Below are positions 24,371 through 32,678 of a stretch of 64,000 nt of DNA, piece after piece; position 1 is the first letter of the stretch; each line of letters opens with the position of its first letter. The notes below the pieces were generated by a model. The model saw only the letters and a program-made list of their open reading frames with translations. It searched no databases and was not told where the DNA came from. The stretch is from Aestuariibius insulae (GTDB taxonomy: Bacteria; Pseudomonadota; Alphaproteobacteria; Rhodobacterales; Rhodobacteraceae): the NCBI RefSeq assembly GCF_040783535.2, contig NZ_JBFONW020000002.1, positions 310,001 to 374,000 on the forward strand. The letters are read 5' to 3'. Position numbers and translations under genes: made by a program.

Positions 24371-27369
24371 GCACATCCAACACCTTAATGGCCAAGGGCG
24401 CGGTCATGCTGATCCTGGGCGCGCTCAACAAGCAGGTGCTGATCTATGTCATCTGCTTCATCCTGCTGATCCTCGCGATCCTGCTGTCGGTCTGGGCCTA
24501 TACCGAAGTGCTCTGGTACGAGGCGATCGGCTATCTCGACGTGCTGCTGACGCTTTTCAAGACGATGTTCTGGATGGGGATGTTCCCGCTTGTCCTGATG
24601 ACGCTTTTCGTCGGCGCGAACATGACACTGGCGCGCAAGCTGGCCCCGGCGGATCGGGTTATTTCGTCGGACGAGACGCGGGTTGACCGCTGGCGCCGAG
24701 CCCTGTCGCCCTTCTGGAAGGCTCTCACGATCTCAATCGCTCTGTTCTGCGGTTTGTTCATCGCCCTGCAGACCCATGTTCATTGGGACACCTACCTGCT
24801 CTGGTCGCATGGAGAGAGCTGGGGCCGGGTCGATCCGCAGTTCGGGCGGGATCTGAGCTATTTCATGTTCGATCTGCCCTTCTACACGCTCGTCAATCGC
24901 TGGGCCTTCATCGGACTTCTGGTCGTTCTGCTGCTGACGGCGATCACCAGCTACCTTTTCGGAGGACTGCGCCCTCAGGCGCCGGGCGCAAAGATCCCGG
25001 GCCAGGTGAATATCCACTTCTCGCTGCTTTTGCTGATGCTGATCGTGATGCTGGGATGGGGCCTGATACTCGAACTTCACCTTCTAAGCTATTCGGAACG
25101 CGGCGTGATCACCGGTCTTGGCTTTACGGATGCCAATGCCAGCCTTGTCGCCTACAAATTCGTGGCGACGGGCGTGGTGACAGGCTTTGTCCTTTTTCAG
25201 ATCAATATCCGCAAACCGGGATGGATCCTGCCGACGATCGCGCTGATCTGGCTGTTCCTGATCGGTTTGGCGGCGGCGCGGTTCTATCCCAAGATCTATC
25301 AGCTGCTGATCGTCGAGCCGCAGGAGCTGGAGCGGGAATCCTCCTATATCGAGAAGCATCTGGAGTTCACGCGCTACGGGTTCGGGCTTGATGCGGTGAC
25401 GCGCCGGACCACTCCGGGCAATGCCGCGATGACGCCCGAGACGCTCGAGACCTATCAAGCCACGCTGGACCGGATCCGGCTTTGGGATCCCGAGACGCTG
25501 CAGATCAATTTCGAGGAATTGCAGTCGCTTAGAACCTATTACGAATTCCCTGATGTCGATGTCGACCGCTACGAGATCGACGGCGAGGTTCGCCCGGTGA
25601 TGATCGCCGCACGCGAGGTCAATGTCAGCCGCCTGCCCGACAATTCGCGCCGCTGGCAGGCGCAGAAGATGATCTACACCCATGGCCACGGGCTGGTCTC
25701 TGCGGATGTGAGCCGCGCGACCGAAGCCGGGATGCCGCATTTCCTGACCCGCGATCTGCCGACTGCGGGGGTCGAGGAGATCGCGGTTGCCAATCCGCGG
25801 ATCTATTACGGAGAGCGCTCGCCCGACTATTCCTTTGTCGATACCGATACGCTGGAGCTGAACCGCCCGCTCGATCCGGCCAGTCAGCCGAGGAGCGGAC
25901 CCGACGGACAGAACGCCCCGGACCGCCCAAACCAAAGCTCCGGCAATCAGCGCGATTGCCCGACCGACTTCATCGACGATCCCAGCCAGTCGAACACGCT
26001 TTTCGATACGGCCCGTCCGGCGGGCACCGGGGCCGATGCCTCCCCCGAAGAGTGCCCGCGAGATCAGGTCGGGTTTCTGTTCAACAATTACAGCGGCGAT
26101 GGCGGCATCGTCATGCGCCACCTGCTGCACCGCTTTGTCTTCGCTATCCGGTTCTGGGATCTGCGGCTCGCTCTGACGCTGCTGCTGGACAGCGACAACA
26201 AGGTGATGATGCACCGCGAGATCCGCGACCGGGTGCAGCGGCTGGTGCCTTACATGCAGGTCGACCGAAACCCCTATCCCGTCGCGGTCGACGGGCGCAT
26301 TCACTGGATCATCGACGTCTACACGGTCTCGGACATGATGCCCTATTCACGGCGCGTGAACCTGACCGATCTGACGCAGGTCACGCAGCCCAAGCAAGGC
26401 GGCAGCACGCTGATCCCCGAAGAATTCATCCGCTCCGAAGCTGGGTTGTCGGGAACCGCAAACTATATCCGTGGCAGCGTCAAGGCGGTCGTAGACGCCT
26501 ATCATGGCAGCGTCGATTTTTACGTCGTCGACCCCGAGGACAAGGTCCTTCAGGTCTGGCAGAAGGTCTTTCCGGACACGTTCAAGCCGATGGAGGAGGC
26601 CAGCGAAGGGCTGCAGCGCCATTTCCGCTATCCGCATGATCTGTTCCGCGTTCAGGCGGTCATCTGGTCCGACTATCACATGCAGACGCCAGAGGCCTTC
26701 TATTCGCGCGAGGCCGCCTGGCGCATCCCGCCCGATGCCGCCTTCATCTCGGACCGGCGCGAGCGCGAGGAGCCGAACCATGAAGGGCGCCGCGCCGATA
26801 TGCGCCCTTACTGGATGCATATGCAGCTGCCCGAGGAGGAGAACGAGGAATTCGTCATCGTCCAGCCGTTCAGCCCCGACCGCAGGAACGTTCTGACCGG
26901 GTATCTGGCGGGCTTCAGCGACGGGAACCGGCTGGGCGATCTGGTCTCCTACGCCTTCCCGCCGACGACCACCGTTCTGGGCCCCTCGCAGGCGCAGGCG
27001 CGGATCGATCAGGACGTGCGGATCTCGGCCTGGACGACGCTTCGCATGCAGTCGGGGTCGCGCGTCTCGCGCGGCAAGCTGCTGACCCTGCCGTTGGGAG
27101 ACGCTGTGATCTACGTGCAGCCGCTTTTCGTACAGGCGGACAAATCGTCGGTCTCGCAGCTTCTTGGCGCGCAACTGTCCAGTCTGCCGGAGCTGAAAAA
27201 GGTCGTGATCGTCCATGGCGACCGCGTGGTGATGCGCGACACGATGGACGAGGCGCTGGCGGCACTGGTCTCGGGCGAGGCGCCCGCGCCTGAGGCAACG
27301 CCTGCCTCAAATGTCACCGGCAGGGAAGAGGCCGCGCGGCAGGATGCGCCGCGGGCTGCAGATGGTTGA
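24367..27369 (+). CDS. UPF0182 large membrane protein
   Basis: A 1000-residue protein of the UPF0182 (COG1615) family: about seven transmembrane helices within the first 320 residues, then a very long soluble domain probably outside the cytoplasm. Family landmarks are LWYEAIGYLDVL after helix 1, YIEKHLEFTRYGFGLD leading into the soluble part, RLVPYMQVDRNPYPV, and YHGSVDFYVVDPEDKVL. The function of the family is unknown. It overlaps DUF2254 by four bases and is followed, 26 bases later, by the first PadR-like gene. The C-terminal 40 residues are Ala/Pro-rich and poorly conserved in character. Confidence 0.92.
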   Translation: MSTSNTLMAKGAVMLILGALNKQVLIYVICFILLILAILLSVWAYTEVLWYEAIGYLDVLLTLFKTMFWMGMFPLVLMTLFVGANMTLARKLAPADRVISSDETRVDRWRRALSPFWKALTISIALFCGLFIALQTHVHWDTYLLWSHGESWGRVDPQFGRDLSYFMFDLPFYTLVNRWAFIGLLVVLLLTAITSYLFGGLRPQAPGAKIPGQVNIHFSLLLLMLIVMLGWGLILELHLLSYSERGVITGLGFTDANASLVAYKFVATGVVTGFVLFQINIRKPGWILPTIALIWLFLIGLAAARFYPKIYQLLIVEPQELERESSYIEKHLEFTRYGFGLDAVTRRTTPGNAAMTPETLETYQATLDRIRLWDPETLQINFEELQSLRTYYEFPDVDVDRYEIDGEVRPVMIAAREVNVSRLPDNSRRWQAQKMIYTHGHGLVSADVSRATEAGMPHFLTRDLPTAGVEEIAVANPRIYYGERSPDYSFVDTDTLELNRPLDPASQPRSGPDGQNAPDRPNQSSGNQRDCPTDFIDDPSQSNTLFDTARPAGTGADASPEECPRDQVGFLFNNYSGDGGIVMRHLLHRFVFAIRFWDLRLALTLLLDSDNKVMMHREIRDRVQRLVPYMQVDRNPYPVAVDGRIHWIIDVYTVSDMMPYSRRVNLTDLTQVTQPKQGGSTLIPEEFIRSEAGLSGTANYIRGSVKAVVDAYHGSVDFYVVDPEDKVLQVWQKVFPDTFKPMEEASEGLQRHFRYPHDLFRVQAVIWSDYHMQTPEAFYSREAAWRIPPDAAFISDRREREEPNHEGRRADMRPYWMHMQLPEEENEEFVIVQPFSPDRRNVLTGYLAGFSDGNRLGDLVSYAFPPTTTVLGPSQAQARIDQDVRISAWTTLRMQSGSRVSRGKLLTLPLGDAVIYVQPLFVQADKSSVSQLLGAQLSSLPELKKVVIVHGDRVVMRDTMDEALAALVSGEAPAPEATPASNVTGREEAARQDAPRAADG

Positions 27370-27395
27370 TTTATCGATGAAAGGAGAGCTTTCCC

Positions 27396-27941
27396 ATGCT
27401 TGATCTTGTTCTAATCGTCGGCTTCGTGATCCTTCTGGTGAGCGTGCTTGTCGCCGCTCTCAGACGGTTCGACGCCAAAAACTATTTCGACCAGGACCGC
27501 GCGCCCTTCTATGCCGAACCGGACGAGCTGGTTTCTGCGGGCCTGCTCTTTTCGCAGCGCGACCGGGATGGCGACGAAGAGCATACCTATACCGTCACCC
27601 CCGCCGGGGAGGCCGGTCTGCGCGCCTGGCTGCGCGAGCCGACGAATGATCCGGGGTTTCTGGAAAACCAGTTCGCGGGGCTCGTCGGGCCCTTTGATGC
27701 GCACAAGACGGTGTCGCAGCGCAGCACGATCCACCGCTCGCGGCTGGCGGAATACGAACGGCTCGAACAGCTTCTCGTGAACCGGCCCGAATGGCGCTAC
27801 GCGCTGGCCGCTGCGCGGGTCGGGATCCGGTTCGAGCGGGCCTGCCTCGAGTTCTGGAACGACATTGCCGAGGACTGGCGCGTGAACACGGATCGGGCGG
27901 CCACCGAACAGGAGAAATACCTCAAGGAGGTCGCGACATGA
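27396..27941 (+). CDS. Membrane-anchored PadR-like winged-helix protein (copy 1)
   Basis: A 181-residue protein: an N-terminal transmembrane helix (residues 3-22), a juxtamembrane YFDQDRAPF (30-38), then a segment that reads like the second half of a PadR regulator. LVSAGLLF is the end of the recognition helix, TYTVTPAGEAGLRAWL (64-79) the wing and following helix, and FLENQFAGLVGPFDAHKTVS to about 140 the PadR C-terminal dimerisation helix. The first helices of the DNA-binding domain are missing, replaced by the membrane anchor, so DNA binding is doubtful. It is paralogous to the gene at 28104. The assignment rests on motif resemblance and is an inference. Confidence 0.7.
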   Translation: MLDLVLIVGFVILLVSVLVAALRRFDAKNYFDQDRAPFYAEPDELVSAGLLFSQRDRDGDEEHTYTVTPAGEAGLRAWLREPTNDPGFLENQFAGLVGPFDAHKTVSQRSTIHRSRLAEYERLEQLLVNRPEWRYALAAARVGIRFERACLEFWNDIAEDWRVNTDRAATEQEKYLKEVAT

Positions 27942-28090
27942 AGATCAAGAACCAGGGCTTCATCGCCCTTCTTCTGCTGGCGCTTCTGCTGGGCTGGATC
28001 GTCGTCGCGCTGGTCTGGCCGTGGCTGATGCGGACCTTCTCGGAGCCCAGCATCAGCGGGTTGATCGCCCCCCTTTCAACACTGACCTAG
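27938..28090 (+). CDS. 50-residue single-helix membrane peptide
   Basis: A short frame beginning MKIKNQGFIALLLLALLLGW with one transmembrane helix (about residues 8-30, ending in VALVWPWLM) and a short polar tail. The ATG overlaps the previous stop (ATGA) and is preceded by AAGGAGG, and the next gene starts 13 bases after its stop, so it is well placed to be expressed with both PadR-like membrane proteins. The family is not recognised. A role as a small subunit of the same membrane assembly is an inference from position. Confidence 0.72.
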   Translation: MKIKNQGFIALLLLALLLGWIVVALVWPWLMRTFSEPSISGLIAPLSTLT

Positions 28091-28103
28091 GAGACTGTCG
28101 AAG

Positions 28104-28835
28104 ATGCTTATCCTTATCCTCATCGTCGCCTGCATCCTGCTTTTGACGATCTACATGGTGGCCTCCGTGCGCCAGCACGACGCCGACAGCTACGCCGATC
28201 AGGACCGCGATCCGTTCTTTGCCGAATCCGCGCGGCTCGCGGCGGCGGGGCTGCTTTACGAACAGGCAGAGCGGACCTACGGGCGGCCCCGCACCTCCTA
28301 CACGATCACCCCTGCCGGAGAGGCAGCTTTGCGCACCTGGCTACGTGAGCCGATGAATGATCCTGGGATGCTTAAGCTTTACTTCGCCGGGATCGTGGCG
28401 CCGACCGATGTGATCGACCTGGCGCGCCAGCAGAAGGAGCGGCATGCGCGCCGGCTTGAAGAATACGACCGGATCGAGAGCCTTCTGGGCCCCGCGCCCG
28501 AGCAGGTGCAGCCGGATGAGAAGGGCGAGGATCAGGAACGCGAGGAGGAGGAAGAAGAGGAGGAGCAGGACGAGCAGACCTCCAAGAAAAAGAAGAAGAA
28601 GGAGAAGAAGGCGTCCAAATCCGAGGAAAATGGGGCCTCTGAGGACGAGGAGGATGAGGACGAAGACGAGGACGCCAAGGAGGATCTGTCGGCCGCCGAT
28701 GACGGCTGGAACGATGCGCGCGAGGCGATGGCTTTGGGCCGCAAGTTCGAGCAATTTTGCACGGATTTCTGGGCCAGCCAGGTCGACGATCCGGTCAAGA
28801 ACCTGACGCTCGGCGAAGAGCGCCGGGACCATTGA
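28104..28835 (+). CDS. Membrane-anchored PadR-like winged-helix protein (copy 2) with charged insert
   Basis: A 243-residue paralogue of the gene at 27396. Transmembrane helix at residues 1-22, juxtamembrane YADQDRDPF at exactly the same positions (30-38), AGLLYEQ, the wing TSYTITPAGEAALRTWL (64-80) and a PadR-like dimerisation helix (LKLYFAGIVAPTDVIDLARQ onward). From about residue 130 to 200 there is an inserted low-complexity tract, first Glu-rich, then Lys-rich, then Glu/Asp-rich. The final 40 residues resume the homology (ALGRKFEQFCTDFW against VGIRFERACLEFW in copy 1). The insert looks like expansion of a GAG/AAG simple repeat. The upstream half of a DNA-binding domain is missing, as in copy 1. 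Confidence 0.7.
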   Translation: MLILILIVACILLLTIYMVASVRQHDADSYADQDRDPFFAESARLAAAGLLYEQAERTYGRPRTSYTITPAGEAALRTWLREPMNDPGMLKLYFAGIVAPTDVIDLARQQKERHARRLEEYDRIESLLGPAPEQVQPDEKGEDQEREEEEEEEEQDEQTSKKKKKKEKKASKSEENGASEDEEDEDEDEDAKEDLSAADDGWNDAREAMALGRKFEQFCTDFWASQVDDPVKNLTLGEERRDH

Positions 28836-28843
28836 GGACCGCC

Positions 28844-31252
28844 ATGAGACAGACGCTTTTGCTCACCACCGCCTGGGCCGCGCTCTGGCCCGCGACGCTT
28901 GCTGCGCAGGACGAGTTTCCGGTCGTTCAAGCGGATGACGAAACGCGCCAGACCAGCACCGCCTGGGTGCGGCAGGAAGGGGCGGAGAACCGGCCGCTCC
29001 GCGCCATCGACGGGGCGGACAGCTTCGAGATGTTTGACGGAACGACGCTCGATCTCGCGCCCCAGGCGCCCGGGATCTATCAGGACGGCAGGGCCTCGAC
29101 CGCGACGGTCGATCAGGTCGGGCGCAACAACGAGGCGTCGTTGAATCAGACCGATCCCGAAGGCGGCGCGAACGGATCCATGGTGCGAATCCTGCAAGGC
29201 GAGAACGGCGCGATGGCCGAGGATGGGATCCTTTACATCGATCAGCGCGGCGATGGCAGCGTCGCCCTGGTCGAGCAGAACGGCGTCGGCAACCGGGCCA
29301 TCGGGCGTCAGACCGGCAATCAGGTCGAGGGTGGCGCGATCGCCCCCGACGATCCGCTGAGCCCTGCCCCGGACGGCAACAAGCAGACGCACACGCTCTA
29401 CGGCAACGAACAGGAAAGCCAGATCGCCCAGACGGGGAAGCGGCTGATCGCCGAGGTCACGCTGGCCGATGGCGTACGCGATACCGGCCATGTCAGCCAA
29501 AGCGGGACGGGGCACAAAGCCTCCTATTCGGCCAAGGCGGGCAAGGAGCGGTCAGGCCGGGTGATCCAGTCAGGATCCGAACCGAACGCGGCGGATGTGG
29601 ATGTGACCGGCGACCGGCAAAGCGTCGATATCGTGCAGGACGGCGCGGGCGGGCAGCATTCGGCGACTGCCACCCAGGCGGGCAGCGGGCACAGCGTGAC
29701 CCTGCGCCAGATCGATGAGAGCACCGAGGGCGAAGGCAATATCGCGACGGTCAATCAAAAGGGCGCGGGCAACAGCGCCGAGGCGACGCAAGACGGGACC
29801 GGCGGCGGCAACAACGCCCAGATCGCGCAGGAAGGCGAGAGCTCGAGCGGGGTTCAGGCGATCATCTCGCAAAGCGGGGATGGCGGCTCCAACAAGGCCG
29901 ATATCGACCAGACCGGCCAGAACCAGCGCGCGGAGGTCGTGCAGGCAGGATCCGGTGGCGGCAGCACCGGTGCAATCGATCAATCGACCGATGGCAGCAA
30001 GGACAATCAGGCGAAGGTCGATCAATCCATCTCGGCCAGTTCCGGCACCGATACCGCCGATGTCGATCAAAGCGGCAATGCCAACAGCGCCGAGGTCACG
30101 CAGAGGCGCGAGAGCGGCGGCACCGGACATGTCGCCAATGTCGCGCAGCCCGGCGTTCAGAATGCAGCGATGCTCGATCAGACCGGTGTGGCCCAGAAAT
30201 CAAATGTCGCTCAGGACGGCTCTGAAAACGAGGCCGACGTCACGCAAGGCGGCACGGGCGGGCATATCTCGGATGTGGATCAGAACGGCACGAAGAACAC
30301 CGCTACGCTCGATCAAAGCGGCAATGGCGGCAGCAACGAGGCCGGGATCGACCAATCCGTGGCGGGCACCGAAGCCAATAGCGCCGAGATCATCCAGACC
30401 GGCGCGCGCGGGCTCAACGTCGCGGATATCGATCAATCGCAGCAGGAGAACTCTGCCCGGATCGAGCAAAGCGGCGATGAAGGCGGCGCAGGGCACAAGG
30501 CCACGATCACCCAGCCCGGCACGAGCAATAGCGGCGAGATCGCTCAGGACGGGCAGACGCTGGAAGCGCAGATCTCGCAGAACGGATCGGGTAATCGAGG
30601 GGTTATCCAGCAAAGTGGATCCGGCCCGGCGAGCAAGGCGCAGATCTCCTCAAGCGAGGGAGCGCAGGGCAATTCGGCCGAGATCGTGCAGACCTCCGGC
30701 GGGATCGTCGCCGCAATCGATCAGGGCTCGTCAGGAAATACCGCGCGGCTGGAGCTGAGCAACGGCGATCCCCAGAACGGGACTGACACTGTCGACGTCG
30801 ATCAAAGCGGCGGGTCGGACAATTCCGCCATCGTCACCGTCTCGGGCAAGGGCACGGGCCGCACCGCGACCGTCGCGCAGCAGGGCGAGGCCGGAGAGGT
30901 CGAGATCGCGCTGGACGGCCCCGGCAACACGATCGGGCTGAAGGCGCAGCAAAGCGGTGATCGCAACGTGATCGCCTCGAGCCATAGCGTCGAGGGCGGA
31001 ACCGGTCTGACCGCGACATTCCAGCAGGACGGCGACGAGAACGAGATCCGGATGGAGCAATCGGGCTATCAGCTGACCGCCAAGATCACGCAGACCGGGA
31101 ACGGCAACAGCGTGGATCTGACGCAGACCGGCAACGGCTATGCGGTCACGATCACGCAGGTCGGTGACGGGCACAGCTTTTCGATGTCCTATAGCGGGCC
31201 GACCGATCAGGGCGGCGGCTACACGATCGAGCAGCGCAAGGAGGGGCAGTGA
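28844..31252 (+). CDS. Secreted curlin-repeat (amyloid-like) protein
   Basis: An 802-residue protein with a signal peptide (MRQTLLLTTAWAALWPATLAAQ) followed by roughly thirty imperfect repeats rich in Gln, Asn, Gly, Ser and Ala. Units such as ATVNQKGAGNSAEATQDG, ADVDQSGNANSAEVTQ and VDLTQTGNGYAVTITQVGDG fit the curlin pattern (x-Q-x-G-x-x-N-x-A-x-x-x-Q-x-G) of CsgA and CsgB, which assemble into extracellular amyloid. It is about five times longer than CsgA. None of csgC, csgE, csgF or csgG is in the window. The start is at 28844, eight bases after the PadR-like gene. Fibre formation is inferred from the repeats. Confidence 0.82.
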   Translation: MRQTLLLTTAWAALWPATLAAQDEFPVVQADDETRQTSTAWVRQEGAENRPLRAIDGADSFEMFDGTTLDLAPQAPGIYQDGRASTATVDQVGRNNEASLNQTDPEGGANGSMVRILQGENGAMAEDGILYIDQRGDGSVALVEQNGVGNRAIGRQTGNQVEGGAIAPDDPLSPAPDGNKQTHTLYGNEQESQIAQTGKRLIAEVTLADGVRDTGHVSQSGTGHKASYSAKAGKERSGRVIQSGSEPNAADVDVTGDRQSVDIVQDGAGGQHSATATQAGSGHSVTLRQIDESTEGEGNIATVNQKGAGNSAEATQDGTGGGNNAQIAQEGESSSGVQAIISQSGDGGSNKADIDQTGQNQRAEVVQAGSGGGSTGAIDQSTDGSKDNQAKVDQSISASSGTDTADVDQSGNANSAEVTQRRESGGTGHVANVAQPGVQNAAMLDQTGVAQKSNVAQDGSENEADVTQGGTGGHISDVDQNGTKNTATLDQSGNGGSNEAGIDQSVAGTEANSAEIIQTGARGLNVADIDQSQQENSARIEQSGDEGGAGHKATITQPGTSNSGEIAQDGQTLEAQISQNGSGNRGVIQQSGSGPASKAQISSSEGAQGNSAEIVQTSGGIVAAIDQGSSGNTARLELSNGDPQNGTDTVDVDQSGGSDNSAIVTVSGKGTGRTATVAQQGEAGEVEIALDGPGNTIGLKAQQSGDRNVIASSHSVEGGTGLTATFQQDGDENEIRMEQSGYQLTAKITQTGNGNSVDLTQTGNGYAVTITQVGDGHSFSMSYSGPTDQGGGYTIEQRKEGQ

Positions 31253-31253
31253 G

Positions 31254-31481
31254 ATGCGGGCGCTCCTTCTGATGCTGGCCTTGATGCCGGGACCTGGTCT
31301 AGCCGACGAGAGCACGGACCCCTGCCCCGCGGGCGCGGCCCAAAGCGGTGAGATCCCGCTGGAGCGCGTGACAATCCGCTATTGCGAGACGGGCGATCTG
31401 GTGCGCCTCGTGATCGACGATCATGACCGGCAAAGCGTGACGGTGATCGATATCCCCCCGGTGGAGACCCCGGCGGAGTAG
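31254..31481 (+). CDS. Small secreted protein, last gene of the operon
   Basis: A 75-residue protein with a signal peptide (MRALLLMLALMPGPGLA), then a short mature domain with two cysteines (CPAGAA and IRYCETGD) that could form one disulfide, and a beta-strand-like VRLVIDDHDRQSVTVIDI. It starts one base after the curlin-repeat stop with AAGGAGG inside the end of that gene, so the two are almost certainly made together. It might be a periplasmic chaperone or inhibitor for the amyloid-like protein, as CsgC is for curli, but no similarity was recognised. It ends two bases from the convergent phnM stop. Confidence 0.68.
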   Translation: MRALLLMLALMPGPGLADESTDPCPAGAAQSGEIPLERVTIRYCETGDLVRLVIDDHDRQSVTVIDIPPVETPAE

Positions 31482-31483
31482 GA

Positions 31484-32629
31484 TCAGGCGACCTGCCTGC
31501 CTGCCGACCAGACGGATTTCACGATGGAGGTGCCGCTCGCGATGGCAAAGCGGGCGAGATCTGCGCGCTGGCCTGGCACAAGCTCTCCGCGGTCGGTCAG
31601 GCCGACGGACCGCGCAGGGGTCGACGTCACGGTCGCGATGCCCCTGGGCAGATCGCCCCAGATCTCTCCCAACATCGTCGCCCCGAGCAGCAGCGAGGCG
31701 GGCACGTAATCCGAAGACAGGATGTCGAGCCGGTCGATTTCGGCCAGATCCTTGGCCGCGACATTGCCCGAATGAGAGCCGCCGCGCACGAGGTTGGGCG
31801 TGCCGAGGATTGTGGCGATGCCCGCCTCACGGCAGGCTTGTGCCGCTTCGATCGTGGTCGGAAATTCGGCGATGGTCACGCCATGGTCCTTGCTGACGCG
31901 GACCTGTTCGGGCGTCGTGTCGTCATGGCTGGCCAGCGTGGCGCCGAAGCGGCTGGCGGCGGCCACGGTCGCGGCTTCATGGGCGGCGCCGTATTTGTTC
32001 TGAAGCGTATAGAGGAAATCGACATAGTCGCCGAATTCCGCCCGGTCGTAGTTGTGCTTGCCGCAGACGTAATCCTCGAACTTCTGGATATCGCGGAACT
32101 GGCGCTGTCCGGGGGTGTGATCCATCATCGAGACGATGCCGATCCGGTCGGCCTCGCCGAATTCGTCCAGCTCCTCGGTCAGCGTCTCGGAACAGATCTC
32201 GGCCCTGAGATGAAGGTGGTGGCTGATCTTGAGGGCACCCGCCGCGCGCATCTCGAGGATCTCGTTGGCCATCTGGCGGGCATATTTGCCGTAGCGCCGC
32301 TTCTGGTTCGACAGGATCGATCCGACGCGGATGGCGTCAAAGACGGTCGTGATACCGGTGCCTGCCAGCTCTCGGTCATGGGCGAGGATCGCAGCGCGGT
32401 GCGGCCAGTCGACATTGGGGCGCGGCGTGATGTGCCGCTCGAGGTTGTCGGTATGCAGCTCGATCAGGCCGGGGCAGATGTAGTCACCTTCGCAATCCAC
32501 CGCCCCCGGGGTCCGGGACGAGCCGGGGGAGATATCGGCGATGACGCCATCGGCCACGCGCAGGCTGCCTTGGAAAATCTCGCCCGGCAGGACGAGTTTG
32601 GCATTTGAGAGAACGAGGTCATATGTCAT
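31484..32629 (-). CDS. phnM: alpha-D-ribose 1-methylphosphonate 5-triphosphate diphosphatase
   Basis: A 381-residue amidohydrolase-fold protein. CPGLIELHTDNLERHITPRP is the PhnM form of the metal-binding HxD motif, SMMDHTPGQRQF and LASHDDTTPEQV are later metal or substrate motifs, and LSSDYVPASLLLGA the C-terminal Asp. It releases pyrophosphate from the triphosphate intermediate of carbon-phosphorus lyase. The ATG at 32629 sits back-to-back with the DUF1045 gene. It converges on the curlin operon. The core lyase genes phnGHIJKL are not in the window. Confidence 0.95.
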   Translation of the reverse strand: MTYDLVLSNAKLVLPGEIFQGSLRVADGVIADISPGSSRTPGAVDCEGDYICPGLIELHTDNLERHITPRPNVDWPHRAAILAHDRELAGTGITTVFDAIRVGSILSNQKRRYGKYARQMANEILEMRAAGALKISHHLHLRAEICSETLTEELDEFGEADRIGIVSMMDHTPGQRQFRDIQKFEDYVCGKHNYDRAEFGDYVDFLYTLQNKYGAAHEAATVAAASRFGATLASHDDTTPEQVRVSKDHGVTIAEFPTTIEAAQACREAGIATILGTPNLVRGGSHSGNVAAKDLAEIDRLDILSSDYVPASLLLGATMLGEIWGDLPRGIATVTSTPARSVGLTDRGELVPGQRADLARFAIASGTSIVKSVWSAGRQVA

Positions 32630-32678
32630 GGATCTGTCACGCGCCTTTGGCAGGAATGGGCAGGATCGGAGGGGTCAA

